A stretch of DNA of 64,000 nucleotides from Anas platyrhynchos. Its lineage: Eukaryota > Chordata > Aves > Anseriformes > Anatidae. Numbering within the stretch: position 1 is the first letter of the stretch; every line of letters begins with the position of its first letter. This document shows positions 22,725-34,705 of this stretch, one piece after another. The position numbers and the translations under genes are program-made. The notes under the pieces are model-generated. The model saw only the letters and a list, made by a program, of their open reading frames with translations, ran no database searches and had not been told where the DNA came from. The stretch is taken from NCBI RefSeq assembly GCF_047663525.1, contig NC_092611.1, positions 6,423,001 to 6,487,000 of the forward strand, written 5' to 3'.

Positions 22725-25700
22725 GCCTGGTGCAGAGTTGGCTGCGCTGACCCTTTGGCAGCAGCCCCGTTCCCAGCGCCCACCTCACCGCCAGCCTTCA
22801 CCATCCACCTTCCCTCCTGTCATCCAGGACTGAACCAAGATGTACAAACATTTCCCAGGGAAATCCCCTCTCCAGCAAATCACAGCCCAGAGACCCGGAG
22901 CATTTAGTGCACCAGCGCCAACCACGGAAATTCCCAGCACCACGCCAGGACACTGCAACCGATGAGGAATTCGCCCCGAGAACTGCCTTGACACTGATCC
23001 CGCACCCCTTTCCCCATGACTTCCATGCAAACCTGCTTTTCCCTTACTTCATGAGGACACCGGCAGCCCCCTCCCTGCCTCCCCACACCCCCGCTCCCCA
23101 ATTAAGAGCTCCGAGCTGGATGTCTTCAAGTGGCAGGATGCCGGAGTCATCAAGACGCGAGGTTCCTCTCCCCATCGTCCTCATCTCCGGCAGTCACTTT
23201 TCTCTCTCTTCCCTTCTCCACATTATCTTGTAAATAATATTTCTGCCCTGAGACAGCTTGCTTACAGCCGCGCTCGGGCAGACAGCTGACAAGTCACAAT
23301 CCGAGCCCCCGGACGGCATTTGAGATTGTGGCAGGGATGGTGACGGTGAAGGATCTCCCAGTCACTTTGGCTGGGGCATTTCCATGATGGATCAGCCCCT
23401 AATGGCTCTCGGGCTGGCAGGTAACGAGCAGGGAACATCAGCCTCCTGCTATTGCTGTAAATCAGCAGGTGTGTGCGTGAGAGATGGGGACGGGGGCGGG
23501 AGGAGAAAAGGAGGGGTGGGGAGGCAGATGGATAAAGCTGAAAGGAGTCTGCAGGAGCTGGAACGGGGCTGTGCCACAGCAGAAAGGGGGCACGGAGGTT
23601 TGGAGAAATGGAAATGCAGCCAACAGGTTGCAGATTTAAACATAAAGCACTGGGTAAAGAGAGTAAGGGGATGAGGGGAGGAAAAGATGGGGGAGCACAA
23701 GGAGAAACGTGTTTTGGGGGGTCAATCACAGCGCTTCCCTATAACCAAGCTCTCACCGCTGTGGTGTGAGCATCCTGCTGTTGGTACCCACTCCGGCTGC
23801 CTAAGACAGGGCTGCACAGCCATGCAGCTCTTCCAGAGAGATGGCTGAGCTGTGACAAAATCCTGCCACAAGTCCTGCCCCTGCACGTGTGGGTCTGCTC
23901 CCCTAGGGCTGAGCCAGCCTGCAGAAGTGCTGGGCTCGTCTCTGCAGGACTCCAGCTAGAAGAAAAAGAGTAAGAGGCAAAAAGACCTTCCCTTCTGCTT
24001 TCTCTTCCCTCTTTTTATTTATTTATTTTTCATTCTCCTCTCATCTGCATCCCCAGCTGTTTGTTTCCTCGCTCTCCCCTTTCCTGGGGCAGGGCTGCAG
24101 CTGGTATATTGCGTATTTTGAGGGCTGCTTCCCCAGGTCGCCTCCTGCCAGACCCCGCTGTCCTGGAGGGCAGGAGGCTGTGGGAAGGCTGCTGGGCTCC
24201 AACTGGAGGGCACTGGGGAAACATCAGGAGCAGATTGTACAAAGCAGGGGGTGAGGGCTCGGTTACACTGACAGGGCTTTTGGGCAGCCCCAGGAAGATG
24301 TTTGCAAGGCTGGAGAATCGGGGATCAGAATAAATTGGCAGGACAGCTCAAGGGCCTCTGGAGTGGAGTGGGAAAAGGCTTTGCCAATTAAGAATGCAAA
24401 ACCCCTTGCTCTGTGTCACGCTCAAATAATTTAAAACTCTCCAAAAAGTTGGTGTGAGGCACTTGGCAGGGAGGCAGGTACCAGGGAACCCAAAGGGGCT
24501 GAATGAGCAGCTCAGCCTTATCTGGATGTCTGAGGGCTGCTGGGAACTCCTCGTTCCTGCTGGAAACTGAATTAATTCAAAGTATTACAATTAAGGAGAA
24601 AACAAGGACACCCCGCCCCCAGCCTCCTTCGGAGCAGTTTGGTTCATTGCTTTGTTCTCCCACGGCTCTTCTGGAGATGGAAGCAGACACAGGAAAGGAA
24701 GAAATGTGGTTATCTGCCCATAAAGCCTCCTTCCAGCCACCTGGTAGCGTGTCTGGCTTTCCAAGAGGAACCAGCGCTAGGCGAGGATCTTTCTAGCAAG
24801 AAGATCGATTGAACCATTTTCCTGAGATGCTGATACTGTAATCCACCAGCGCGGATCCTCAGTTAAATCACGTCCAGCAGCCCAAAGGTGCTGGCTGTCC
24901 CCACCTCCCCAAAAAATTAAGGATGCCCACTAACAGGAGAGCCACACCGGGCGCAATCTCAGCACGCAGCCCACGCAGAGCTTCCTAGCTCTGGCTGTGA
25001 ACCCTCCCTTGTCCAAACAGCCTCAGGGCTGATGGCTCCGTGGAGCCGTGGCTGTGATTTACTGCCCGGGCCCTGCAAACAGCCGTGGTAGCGTTTCAAA
25101 CCAGCAAGACAAAGGGATGGAGCTGTCCACACACGCCGTGCCCGCGGGGTGAAATAGTGCAGCTGCAGAGCGCACCAGTAAATAAAAACAGGGGAACAAT
25201 GAAGGCTTTGGAGAACCAGCTCACAGGAGAGAGAGAGAGATGTTCCCAAAGGGAACTCAAAGTGAGGCGAAGACGGGTGAACTGGAAAGCTTCCAGAGGA
25301 GGGCACGCCGGAGCAGAGGAAATGACTCACATGCCCTCGGTGCGGGGGGAGCGATGTGGAGGACTTCACGGGAGGAGCAGAAAGGAGAGGTGGTGTCTGC
25401 CACGCTTTTGGGGGTAGTCTCCTCTTAAAGATGCTTCAGTGGCTGGGTTGGTTGCATCGTGAAGCACCTGGATGGTCTTGGGGTCCTGACAGCAGGACCC
25501 ATCACATCCCCACCGAGGGTCTGTGCTGCCCTGGGGCTGGCTCGTAATATCATCTTGTAATGTCCCTGTGCACAGGGATGTCCCAGGGCACAGAATGGGT
25601 CCTGCATGCCCTGCTGGCATGAACAGGGTGGGATGGAGGTGCTGCTGGGCAGAAAGGCTTTATTTATGAGGATTCTGTCCCATATTTTCTGTCCTGGCCA

Positions 25701-27071
25701 TCTCCCATGGGGCCAGCTGAGAGCGAGCCCGAGCCCCATCGAGCTGCTGGTGCTCAGCCTTCATCCCCCAGGAAACCTGAGGCTGGGTCATTCCCCAGCC
25801 CCAGCTCACTGCAGCTCACACTCTTCTGCCTCTGCCTCCTCCTAACTTCAGCCTGATCCTTCAGTGCTTCACAGAAAGCAGCACAGCAACTCGCAGCACT
25901 TCTAATAAACCATTTGCTGAAAGGTCTGCCCGCATCTGTAACCAGCTGCGAAGAAGGGTTCCGTTTCTGCTTATCCCCTCCCCACACAAAACAAATCCCC
26001 GTCTATTTCATGGCTGGCTAGCCAAGGCACTCAGCAACGTGCAGCTTTGCTCGCAGACACATTGCAAATCAATGGGAGGGAGTCGTGATTCTTCTCCTTT
26101 CATTAGGCTGGCAGCTAGCAGAGCCTCAAAGCTGCCAGCCTTGCTAGAGTTAACGCAGCCTCAGCACGAAATTGCACCCCTGTTTGGGCACACAGAGCCC
26201 GTGTGGCTAAAGCAGGCTGTCCCAGTACAGCGCCAGCTCCCAGTAAGCCTGTCTGTGCCCTGGATTGCTGTCCTGATCCAGTGGAAGGGCTGAGCCCTTT
26301 TGCTGGACTCCTCCTGCCCGCTGAACCTCCGAGTAACACGATGAGATCAGACGATGCATATTTATAATGCACCCCACCTGACACATTCCAGGGAGCCTGA
26401 GACGCAGCGAGTTTGCCGAGCTAAATTAAACCGAGCTGAAAAGCTTGGCAGAGCAAATACGTCCCCGGTTAGGTTTTAAAGACGAGCAGGATTGTCTAAT
26501 TCGAGACGCGCCGCAGTAGCGCGCACACCCCCGGGCACAAGCTGCTTGGGAGCCTCGTGGCACCTCGTGTCTGCAAAGGGTTAAAGACACTTAAATAAAG
26601 GCTGCTCCCAGGGGATGTGGGCACAGGGCTGATGGTGGGATAAGCAGCGGTCCCTGGAGGTTTTAAAGGGATCTTAAGTCCGAGGGAGGTGGGTTTCTCA
26701 GGGGCAGCCCCATTCACCGAGTAGCTTAAGTGAAGCCCTCGCAGGGACAGTTACCGGGTGCTCATCTGGTGACCTAAGCTGGGAGAAACTGGGGGAGGCA
26801 GGCCTCAGCCTGGGGAAAAGAGGAGCATTTTGGCTAGCCGAGGTTGCTAGCAGGGATTTCGGAGCAGGAGGAGCCTCATGGCTTCACCTGGTGGCAAAGG
26901 CATTGCAGGAGCAGAGCGGATCCAGCAGCCCTCCCCAACCCTGCCCAGAGACTCAGCCAGCCACAGAAGGAGCTCAGGACCTCTCTGGTTGCAGGAGAAG
27001 ATTTTTCTGGTTTTATATCCCCCGAGGAGCTGGAGGTGCACCCAGACCCCTCTGCGAGTGACCTGGTGCAT

Positions 27072-27084
27072 CCCCCCCCCCCCC
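27072..27084. repeat. Poly(C) tract of 13 bases
   Basis: An uninterrupted run of 13 C on the plus strand in non-coding DNA. Confidence 0.9.
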
Positions 27085-29466
27085 AAATTGCTCTGCTGGG
27101 AACCGAGGGGCTGGGTATCCCGAGAGCATGCAGGGACACGGGTACCCCGCTGTCTGGGCACTCATCGTGACATCCCTTTAAGATCCCTGCCCGTTTTGTT
27201 CCCCTCTGTAATTTTTACAAGCCCGACCAGTAATTAAAACCTCTGCAAGCCACTCGTTCGTCTCAGATGTGGTCTGGGGAGACCCTGGCAGAGCGGTGGC
27301 CGAGCCAGCCCTCCGCGGGGAGCCGCTTGGAGCAGCGCGCCCAGCTGCAAGCAGACACAGGGACGAGCTGGGTTTTATCAGGGATTTCACACACATTCCT
27401 GCACAGGCAATCTCTTTGCCATGCACCGCGGGTGGGGGCAGCTCAGCCCCGTCCCATAACCACCAGCTCCCTCCCTTTCCCCTCCTGCATGGGAAGCGCA
27501 GAGCCAGCCCTGGTTAAGTAGCTGCTGGCTGCAAAAGCATGTCTGGAATGCGGCTTTAACCCCTGCTGACCTTCCCTCGCATGCCTCCCGAGCCTCCTCC
27601 TAGCCACTAGCAGGGAGGATGTTGGATTAGAGCAGGGGGAGCAGCCCATTAACCCCCTGGGATCCAGCAGAGGTAGGGCGAGTTGTGCTGGGAGATGCCC
27701 CGCAGGTTCCTCTGGCCGCGCTGGCTTCTCTCCTGCTTCTGGAGCAAAGCGTGGCAGCTGTCAAACAGCACCTGGAAACGCGCCCTGACAGCTCAGGAAG
27801 GAAGCTCTTCGCTTTGTGGGAGGACAGAGCTCAGCACGAAGAGCCAGGAGACCAGAGGATGCGACAGCAGCCGCGTGTTTGCAGCAGAGGCAGCGCCCTT
27901 CTGCACGCACACTGCACCCCAGCCAGGATCTGTCCCCGTTACCTCCAGGCTCTGTGATGTCCCTGGCTCTCGGTGGCACTTGGTGGCTCTAGCAAAGAGG
28001 GGGACCTTATTTCTGCTGTCTCCAGCTCTGCCCTCTCTGCAGCCAACACCACGGACTGCCCGGCTTCCCAGGGTGTCTCGGTGCAGTTAGGTGGAGAGCA
28101 CCCAGGCTGGGCTGGGGGCTGATGAGCCCCGGGTTATCTGATGTTTCCTCTGCCTCCCAAGCCTTAATTTTAGTTCTGCTTCATTTCCTTGCAGCTCGGC
28201 AGAGTAATGAACAATCAAATCCCTTTTGTAATTTATTTCTCCTGCTGTACAGTCTCGAGGAGGTGATGGCACTCGAAATTGCCTCTCCTGGAGGAAGGAA
28301 GGGGCCGGATCCCAACTCCCCTTACACCACAGCATCTCCCTGGACCTCGGCAGCCAGCCCCAGCTGCCCAGAGAGCAGCAGGTCTCAAATCCGTGTTTAG
28401 CCAGAGCTACAGCCTCGCTTCCTTGATGAGCCCATTAAGGTCGTGCTATTACAAGCAGCCACCAGATGAATCGTGTCAGATCGACGGCACAGGGACTGCA
28501 GCTCAGGCTCTGTGTTAATAGAGTTAATTTGCTCAGCAATCTTCAGCATCACTCCTGGGAAACATCTCACTCTGCTCGGCCACGGGTCCTGGGCCACTTT
28601 TACCTGGTTTTGCCCGCAGGGTGCTTGCACCCCAGGACTGGTGAACCCTGGATGTCCCCAAGGGATGAGCTCAGCTCCCTGCTGGCATCAGCTGGAGGCT
28701 GCTTGGGGCTGGGTGCGGGCACAAGGTGTGCGTGACACGAGGGGGAACTGCTCTGCGTCCCTGTCACACGGCCAAAAACAAAGAATTGTGCAAATGGAAA
28801 GGGGAGCAGGGCCACAGCTCTCACAAGAGGCAGCCCAGGCATTGTTTTCTCGGCCTTTTTCCTGCTTTTCTGTCTCCTTCTCACCGGAAGGAAAGACTCC
28901 TAACAAAGGATGCCTCCCAGCTTCCCAAACGTCTCGCAAGCAGTCTCTGCCTTAGCATGCAACCACCAATATTTATCCACGTCACCTTCTCCAGCTGGGC
29001 GTGTGCTGGCTTCCCCCACCTCCAGTACAGATCAAACAGAAATGCTGCAAGAAGAAGGACCCGTGAGTACGAATGAGAAGCTGTGAAGCTGTTGATACAA
29101 AAGCTAAGGTCACCCTGGGGAATGCAACAGGGGGAAAAAAAATTTGCAGTGCTGCATAGGCACTTTACCAGATGGAGATGGTCAAGAGGGCAGTGATCAT
29201 TCAGAAAAGGCAGAAGATTTGAATAACTGTTCATGATCTGTCTCGGGAGAGAAACGGAAATTTGTTCGTGGCTTTTGAGATGACAAAACAATTTCTGCAT
29301 GTTAGGAGATGGCAGAACCAAGCAATTGCTGGGCAGCATCTCTTAGGATACTCCACTTATTATAAGAAAATATGTTGGAAACTTAGCCAAAGAGCCATCT
29401 AACTCACCTCTGTTAGCTTCTTCTGTTTTTAAATACATTGGGCCAGTTAAATTCTAGAAGGTTAAT

Positions 29467-29660
29467 TCTGGCAGACTGGAAGAGGGCACAGAAAATGACC
29501 TGAAACCTGTAGGCTGATTTGCTGGCATCAAAGAAAAAGCTAACACGGGCTGCAGTTAATAAAGAATTAAGAGGCAGGAATATAATCAATGCCAGTCTAC
29601 ACGGTTCATGGAAATAGGTCTTGTCAGTCAAACACAATGTCATTTTTTGCCCACTAAACC
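29467..29660 (+). mobile_element. Eroded CR1/L3-type LINE reverse-transcriptase fragment
   Basis: The plus strand resembles the part of CR1/L3-family LINEs that encodes the end of the reverse-transcriptase core. One frame reads VNKELRGRNIINASLHGS followed by an in-frame stop, comparable with the family pattern NKEL-x-x-x-NIIN-x-x-QHGF. Upstream, the bases around ctggcagactggaagag and aaacctgtaggctg match the VPEDWKK and YRPVSL coding parts, with a deletion between them. The copy is frameshifted and inactive. The element may extend left to about 29060, where composition is also less GC-rich, but I cannot recognise that part. Identification is by memory of the family. Confidence 0.65.
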
Positions 29661-29908
29661 AGTCATCTCATCAAAGTAAGCACAGAGATGGAACAGAAAA
29701 CAGATTAAGAGTGACTAACTGACAGGTCTCGGGAGGAGCTGTCAGGAGGGAATCGCCCCTGGTGGACACGTTTCTGCCCAGGGTAATGGGGGAAGGAGTG
29801 GAGGGCCTGATCCAGCTCGGTGCTTTCATCAGGTGTGTGCAGATAATCGCTGCCTGGGTGCCTCAGCGGTGCTGGGAGAGGCTGAGGATGCTGCATAAAG
29901 GCCACGAT

Positions 29909-29967
29909 GGATGCAGGATGCTGTAATGCAATCAGTTATAATTGTACGGCCACAGTACCCTGCATCC
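29909..29967. repeat. Imperfect inverted repeat / hairpin
   Basis: GGATGCAGG (29909-29917) and its exact complement CCTGCATCC (29959-29967) flank about 41 bases. CTGT and ACAG inside them extend the stem after small bulges. It may be a remnant of a short inverted-repeat element or chance. Confidence 0.4.
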
Positions 29968-30464
29968 GCATCCTTACCCTTAGTTTTAAAAGGAAAAGAA
30001 GAAATGAGAAAATAATTGAGTAAATCTAGGTTTCCAGTATGTCTACTGCAAACAGGCCTTAAGGGGTGTTCCTTGACACCTCCCTGCAAGAAATAAACCG
30101 GTGGCAAGGTGCAGCAGGCGTGCTGGGAGCTGCACACATTGCCCCAGGGGCTGCCAGGGCTGAGCACAGCCCCAGGGTCATGTCGTAACCACCCCACGAG
30201 CCTTCCCCATCCCCAAATCTCCTTCTCCCCACCCTAATCCCTTGCCATGTGTCAGCCTTTTTGGCTCAGCAGTCAGCCGGATGCTGAGAGCGGGGACGTG
30301 ACCTCCTCTCCGACACAGGGAAGGTGGCGAGCCCCAAGGAAAAACCATCCTGGGGGGGGGGAAAGGGGTCCTGAGGCTGTCGGGGAGGGTGCGGAGCTGC
30401 TCCGTGCCTGCTCCTCTCCTGTTGCTCAGGTAACACTTCCAAGGCAGGTCCTCCAAGCAAATTT

Positions 30465-30720
30465 TTAGGTCAGTTATAATTGGGAAACCTCGCATGGAGC
30501 TATAAAACATCGGTTAATATGCTGGAACTATCTAGTTAAATGCCAATTATAAAACCCCATAAGCTCCTCAACTCAAATATATTAATAACATAATTAAACA
30601 TTTATTGCTTATGCAAATTAAAAGTTAAGTTAATCGGACATCAACGAAACCCTGGGAAGTGACCATTTAAGTAACTAATTTCTATTTAATTACGATTTCT
30701 TCCTATTATAAAGCCCCCAT
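30465..30720. promoter_or_regulatory. AT-rich island, candidate conserved non-coding element
   Basis: About 255 bp that is strongly AT-rich inside GC-rich flanks, with a perfect octamer ATGCAAAT at 30611-30618 (the POU-factor consensus) and many TAAT/ATTA homeodomain-type cores. There is no low-complexity repetition that would explain the composition. The regulatory role is inference; conservation was not tested. Confidence 0.35.
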
Positions 30721-33290
30721 GCCATTATTTCTGGACTGCTCGGCAGTGTTTACTGGAGACTCAGCATTCCCACCCCGCTACCCATCGCTAATCCCAGACA
30801 GCTGCAGCATTCATCCCGCAGCCGGGGCCTCGCACAGCTGGCAGCAGCTGGGCTGGGTGCCCCCGTTCCCTGCTCCTTCTCCCACCTCCTCCTTCGTTAA
30901 GCTGCTGGGGAGGCACAGCCGGGATTAAATCTCCTCCGTCCTGGAGCGGAAAAGGGAAGGGAGATGCACCAGACCCATGGCGAGGCACCTGCTGGGGATG
31001 CCAATGATGGGTGTTGGTATAGATCCGACAGGCAGAAGGGAAGGATTTAGCTCTTCCGAGCTCCTCCCCGAGCCTTGTCCCTGGTTCCCTCCACCCTTTT
31101 GCCAAAATCACATCACTTTCTCCGCATCGCCGCTGGGCCAGGGCACTTTTTGCACAGTGGGGAGATCGCCGGCCTCGGAGGATGTGTTCCAGCTCCTCGG
31201 GTGGACAAAGCTGCGTGCCAGCAGCAAGCTCCTGTTCATTACTGTTGTAAAGCGGTAATTGAAAGGGCTGGGAGCTACAGCAGGACAGTGAAATGAGGCC
31301 GGGAGATGGGAAATGAAGCATTTCGTTCCTCGAGGGATGGAGATGTTTCCCCTGGCGAGCCCAGCCTGTGAGGCCAGGGCCATACGGATGGGCTCCCTCC
31401 CTCCAAGCGACAGGCAATCAGTTAAACCTGACAGGTGTGAAGTTGGCAATTTTCTTTTCAAAACTGTGAGATAAACAGGCTGGCAGGAGTTTGAGAGGAG
31501 CCGAGAGATAAGGGAGAAATAGAAACGTTTCAGGCACCTCTCTCCGTGGGGCTCGCGATGGATGGAGGAAAAAAGTCTGCCCCAGATGTAGATCGGGAGC
31601 TAGATTAGAAACAAGGCTTGGTGAACAGGCAGGAATGATCGAGAGGAAGCCCTTCCCCTCCCGGATGCTCAGAGGGTGATGCCCTCGGTCCCACAGGATT
31701 TGGTTTGTGTTCATTTCTAAGGATTTTGCAAGAACAGAATTCCTCCCCCTGAGCCCCCCAACAAGCCACAGGGCAGGGTTTTCTGCAAAGGGGCAGAAAG
31801 AGCATTCGATGCCTCTTTTGCACTCAGACCATTTTCTTCCCCAAATTCAGACCTTTCAGTCCCCCTGGGGCTGAAGCAACCTTTTCCATGCACATTTAAA
31901 TCACGTACACATGCACAGCGCGGTGCCCCTGCTTTGCTTGCGCAGCCACGCTTGGTTCTCTTCCTTCTGCGAGCTAGTATGTAAAATTTTAGGAGTGCAA
32001 CACCCGTTGGTATTTTACAGGCTGATCCTTGTTCTGCAAACACTATATAAGAGGGAGCCTGCATCCAAACACGTCCGGGAAGGCTGTGAAATGCCTTGTT
32101 GGGAGGAGGAGTGAGCCAGCCCCCCCTTCGCCTTCTGCCAGGCACCACGGAGGGCATCTGAGGCTCAACAGCACTTCTCGGTGTCACAGGTCCCCCAGCT
32201 GGAATACATTTGCATAAAGCAATTTCCTCTAACAAATACGTTCGTACAAACCAAACTCAAGTTCGCAAATAACCTGAAAACATGGGGGGAAAAAAAAATA
32301 ATCAGGCGTATTTGTTACTACAAGTAATTCACCCAGCTCTGCTCTGAAGCAGCGAAGTTCTCTCGGTTCGACTTTTCGGGCACCGGCTATAGGGGGCTCG
32401 GAGGGATGTGTGACCTTTACCTCTCACATTTACGTTAATCTGCATGGGTGGCAATGAGCATCACTCTGTCCTAGTCAGGAAAGCTGGGTGTGCTTACACC
32501 ACCCGGGAGCCTGGCTCTGTACCTTCAATGTGGATATTTCCCTCCTGCACCCTGCGCACAGCCAGCCCCAGGCAGGCACATCCCCTGCTGCTTGCTTGGA
32601 GCTCGCTGCTGGAGCAAACACGATCCCCTTGGTCATCCCCAGCCACCCCGACCTCGCTCCTCCACCACCTCCCTGCTGGCTTCTCTGCTCACTGACCGGC
32701 CTCTGATGTTGCTTTTGTGGCCAGCAGCGCTCGCCTGCAGAGCCGTGGCTTTGGGAAGAGATCCCAGCCACGCTGCCACCTTTCCTGCACGCATTTGCTG
32801 GCGTTCCTGACCCAGCGTGCTTCTGGTTTGTTCCAGAGAAACACGAGACGTGGGGGTGCTCCAGGGGAGTCAGCTCCCGCCGCGCTCAGCGCTCTGCAAC
32901 CTGAGCTGCCCAGGAGAGGCCCCCTGCCATGGGTTTTATCCATCATCGCTTCGCTGCAAGGCACGGCCTGGGAAATCAGCGCAGCATTTCCCTAGGGCTC
33001 ATCCCAGCAGCACCACGGGCACAGGCAGCGCCTCCTTTTCTCCTTTTTACCATCCTCGACCCCCCAAAAAAACTACACCTCCAACTTCTGTCCTTCCTAG
33101 GAGGGGCTGGCAGAAGGGGAAAGCAAAGGTGGTGATTACAGGAGCGCACAGATCCAGCCTGGACAGTGGTCACAGCTCCCTTGGCCATGCTGCAGGCTGA
33201 TGACAAGTCTTCCTGGGTTTTAATCCTTCACATTTGGGGGCGATGCTCAAGGATAGGGCTCTGGGGAGCTGCTGCCAGGCGCACACAGAG

Positions 33291-33353
33291 CATCCATCCA
33301 TCCGTCCGTCTGTCCGTCCGTCCGTCCATCCATCCATCCATCCATCCATCCAG
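33291..33353. repeat. ATCC/GTCC tetranucleotide microsatellite
   Basis: About fifteen tandem CATC/CGTC units with an interrupted core (gtccgtctgtccgtcc). The pure ATCC run at the right end is probably length-variable. Confidence 0.95.
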
Positions 33354-34417
33354 CTGCTGTGCCTGCACACAGCCCACGGGCTGCACCAAACCTCTCCTTG
33401 GTGCCTAACCCCAACCCTTCCCTCTCCGTCCAGCTCATCCCTTCACGGAGAAGACCAGGCCAGGCTCAGACGTGGCTCAGGATCCCCCATCCTCTCCCCC
33501 AGTGTCGGGGATTTTGGTTCACGCCTCCAGCAGCCAGCCACGTGCCGCAGTCAGGCACGAAGATGCTTTCCCTGGGAGCCTTCTCCAGGCCAGAGGCACG
33601 GCAAAGCTCCTGTTGGTATCAGCACGAGGAAGAACGTGCACGTTTTCTCTGATCTCTTGCTTCCTTTGTCTCTCACTCCCTTGCAAAACCCCGGGACTCA
33701 CAGGGCTGCCTGCCTTGATCTTTGGGAACAAGGCTGCCTTTGCAGCGTGTGCTCACGGCCACGGAGCTGGATGAAAAGGGGAAAGGCAAAGCAGCGACCT
33801 GACTGATCCTTCCTCCCGAAGCACCCTGGGCATCCCTACGGCTTTTACATGGTTTTGGTGCCCGATCGCCACGGTAGCCAAGCTGCAGGAGCATCCTACA
33901 ACCTCAGCCCAAAGGTTGGCCCAGCCCCGTGTCCTGGCCCAGCCACTTAGCCCTGGCTAAGTTTCAGCCTCAGCAGCATCCTTTGACAAGGAATTTCACT
34001 GTTTGCACTGTAAACAGTGGGAAAAAAACAACTCCTTTTAATTTTTTTACACTATAAACAGGGAAAAAAAAGAAAAAAAAATCCCATCTCATTTATTTTG
34101 AATCTATTGCCCAAGAATTTCTCATAAGACCACCCACTCCACTGGCAAAAGCCATCGCTCCATGTCCCCTTTCTGGGGTGCTGTTTTTAGGAGGCTCCCA
34201 AGATCTCCAGACTTGTTTCGGAGATCTCCTAAGCCTCCTCCTTCATCCGCAAGGAATTCCCACTGCAAAGCACTGCAGAGCACAGGAGCAGCCCCGGGGT
34301 GCTGGAAGCAAATCCCATTCCTGCCCCCACCACCCCTGACAGCCACAAGCCACGGGATGCAGAAGGACGCAGCCAGAGGTGCGCAAAAAGAGGAGAGTGT
34401 TTCTTTTTTTAAAATTC

Positions 34418-34423
34418 TTTATT
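34418..34423 (-). terminator. NECTIN1: Probable distal polyadenylation signal AATAAA (module A)
   Basis: AATAAA on the minus strand within the context ttataAATAAAgaat, about 3.86 kb downstream of the stop and at the low-coordinate edge of the AT-rich block, after which GC-rich sequence resumes. Further AATAAA copies at 34645-34650 and 34652-34657 could serve instead. Confidence 0.5.
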
Positions 34424-34685
34424 TATAAAAAAGTACATTTTTTTTTTCCACAGCTGAGCCACTATTGTGTTTTTTTTTTTTTTTGTACAAGTAAAAGGAA
34501 GGGTGATGCAACACCCTGCCCACACAAATTATAACCATGAAAATGTCCCCCTGGACCCCAAACAAACAAATCATTACAAAGGATGGAAAACAAAAAACAA
34601 ACAAACAAAAAAAAATCATAAAAGTCCATTACATTATTATTATTTTTATTTTTTATTTTTTACAAAAGCACTTACAACACAGATT

Positions 34686-34705
34686 AAAAAAAAAAAAAAA
34701 AAAAA
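34686..34705. repeat. Poly(A) tract of 20 bases
   Basis: An uninterrupted run of 20 A on the plus strand (U on the transcript) within the AT-rich distal 3'UTR of module A. Confidence 0.9.

Larger units (their letters stand above)
21797..34394 (-). other. NECTIN1: Stretch between module A and module B of NECTIN1
   Basis: This is 12.6 kb with no Ig-like or other recognisable exon. For transcripts that skip module A it is part of a roughly 23.7 kb intron from exon 5 to the second transmembrane exon. It holds a CR1/L3-type LINE fragment (29467-29660), a hairpin-like inverted repeat (29909-29967), an AT-rich island with an octamer motif (30465-30720), an ATCC/GTCC microsatellite (33291-33353), a C13 tract (27072-27084) and purine-rich simple repeats near 22511-22724. 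No gene is supported. Confidence 0.75.

Noticed and set aside
33291-33353. Regular repeat considered as a CRISPR-like array
   Set aside because: It is a tetranucleotide microsatellite without spacers, in a vertebrate genome.
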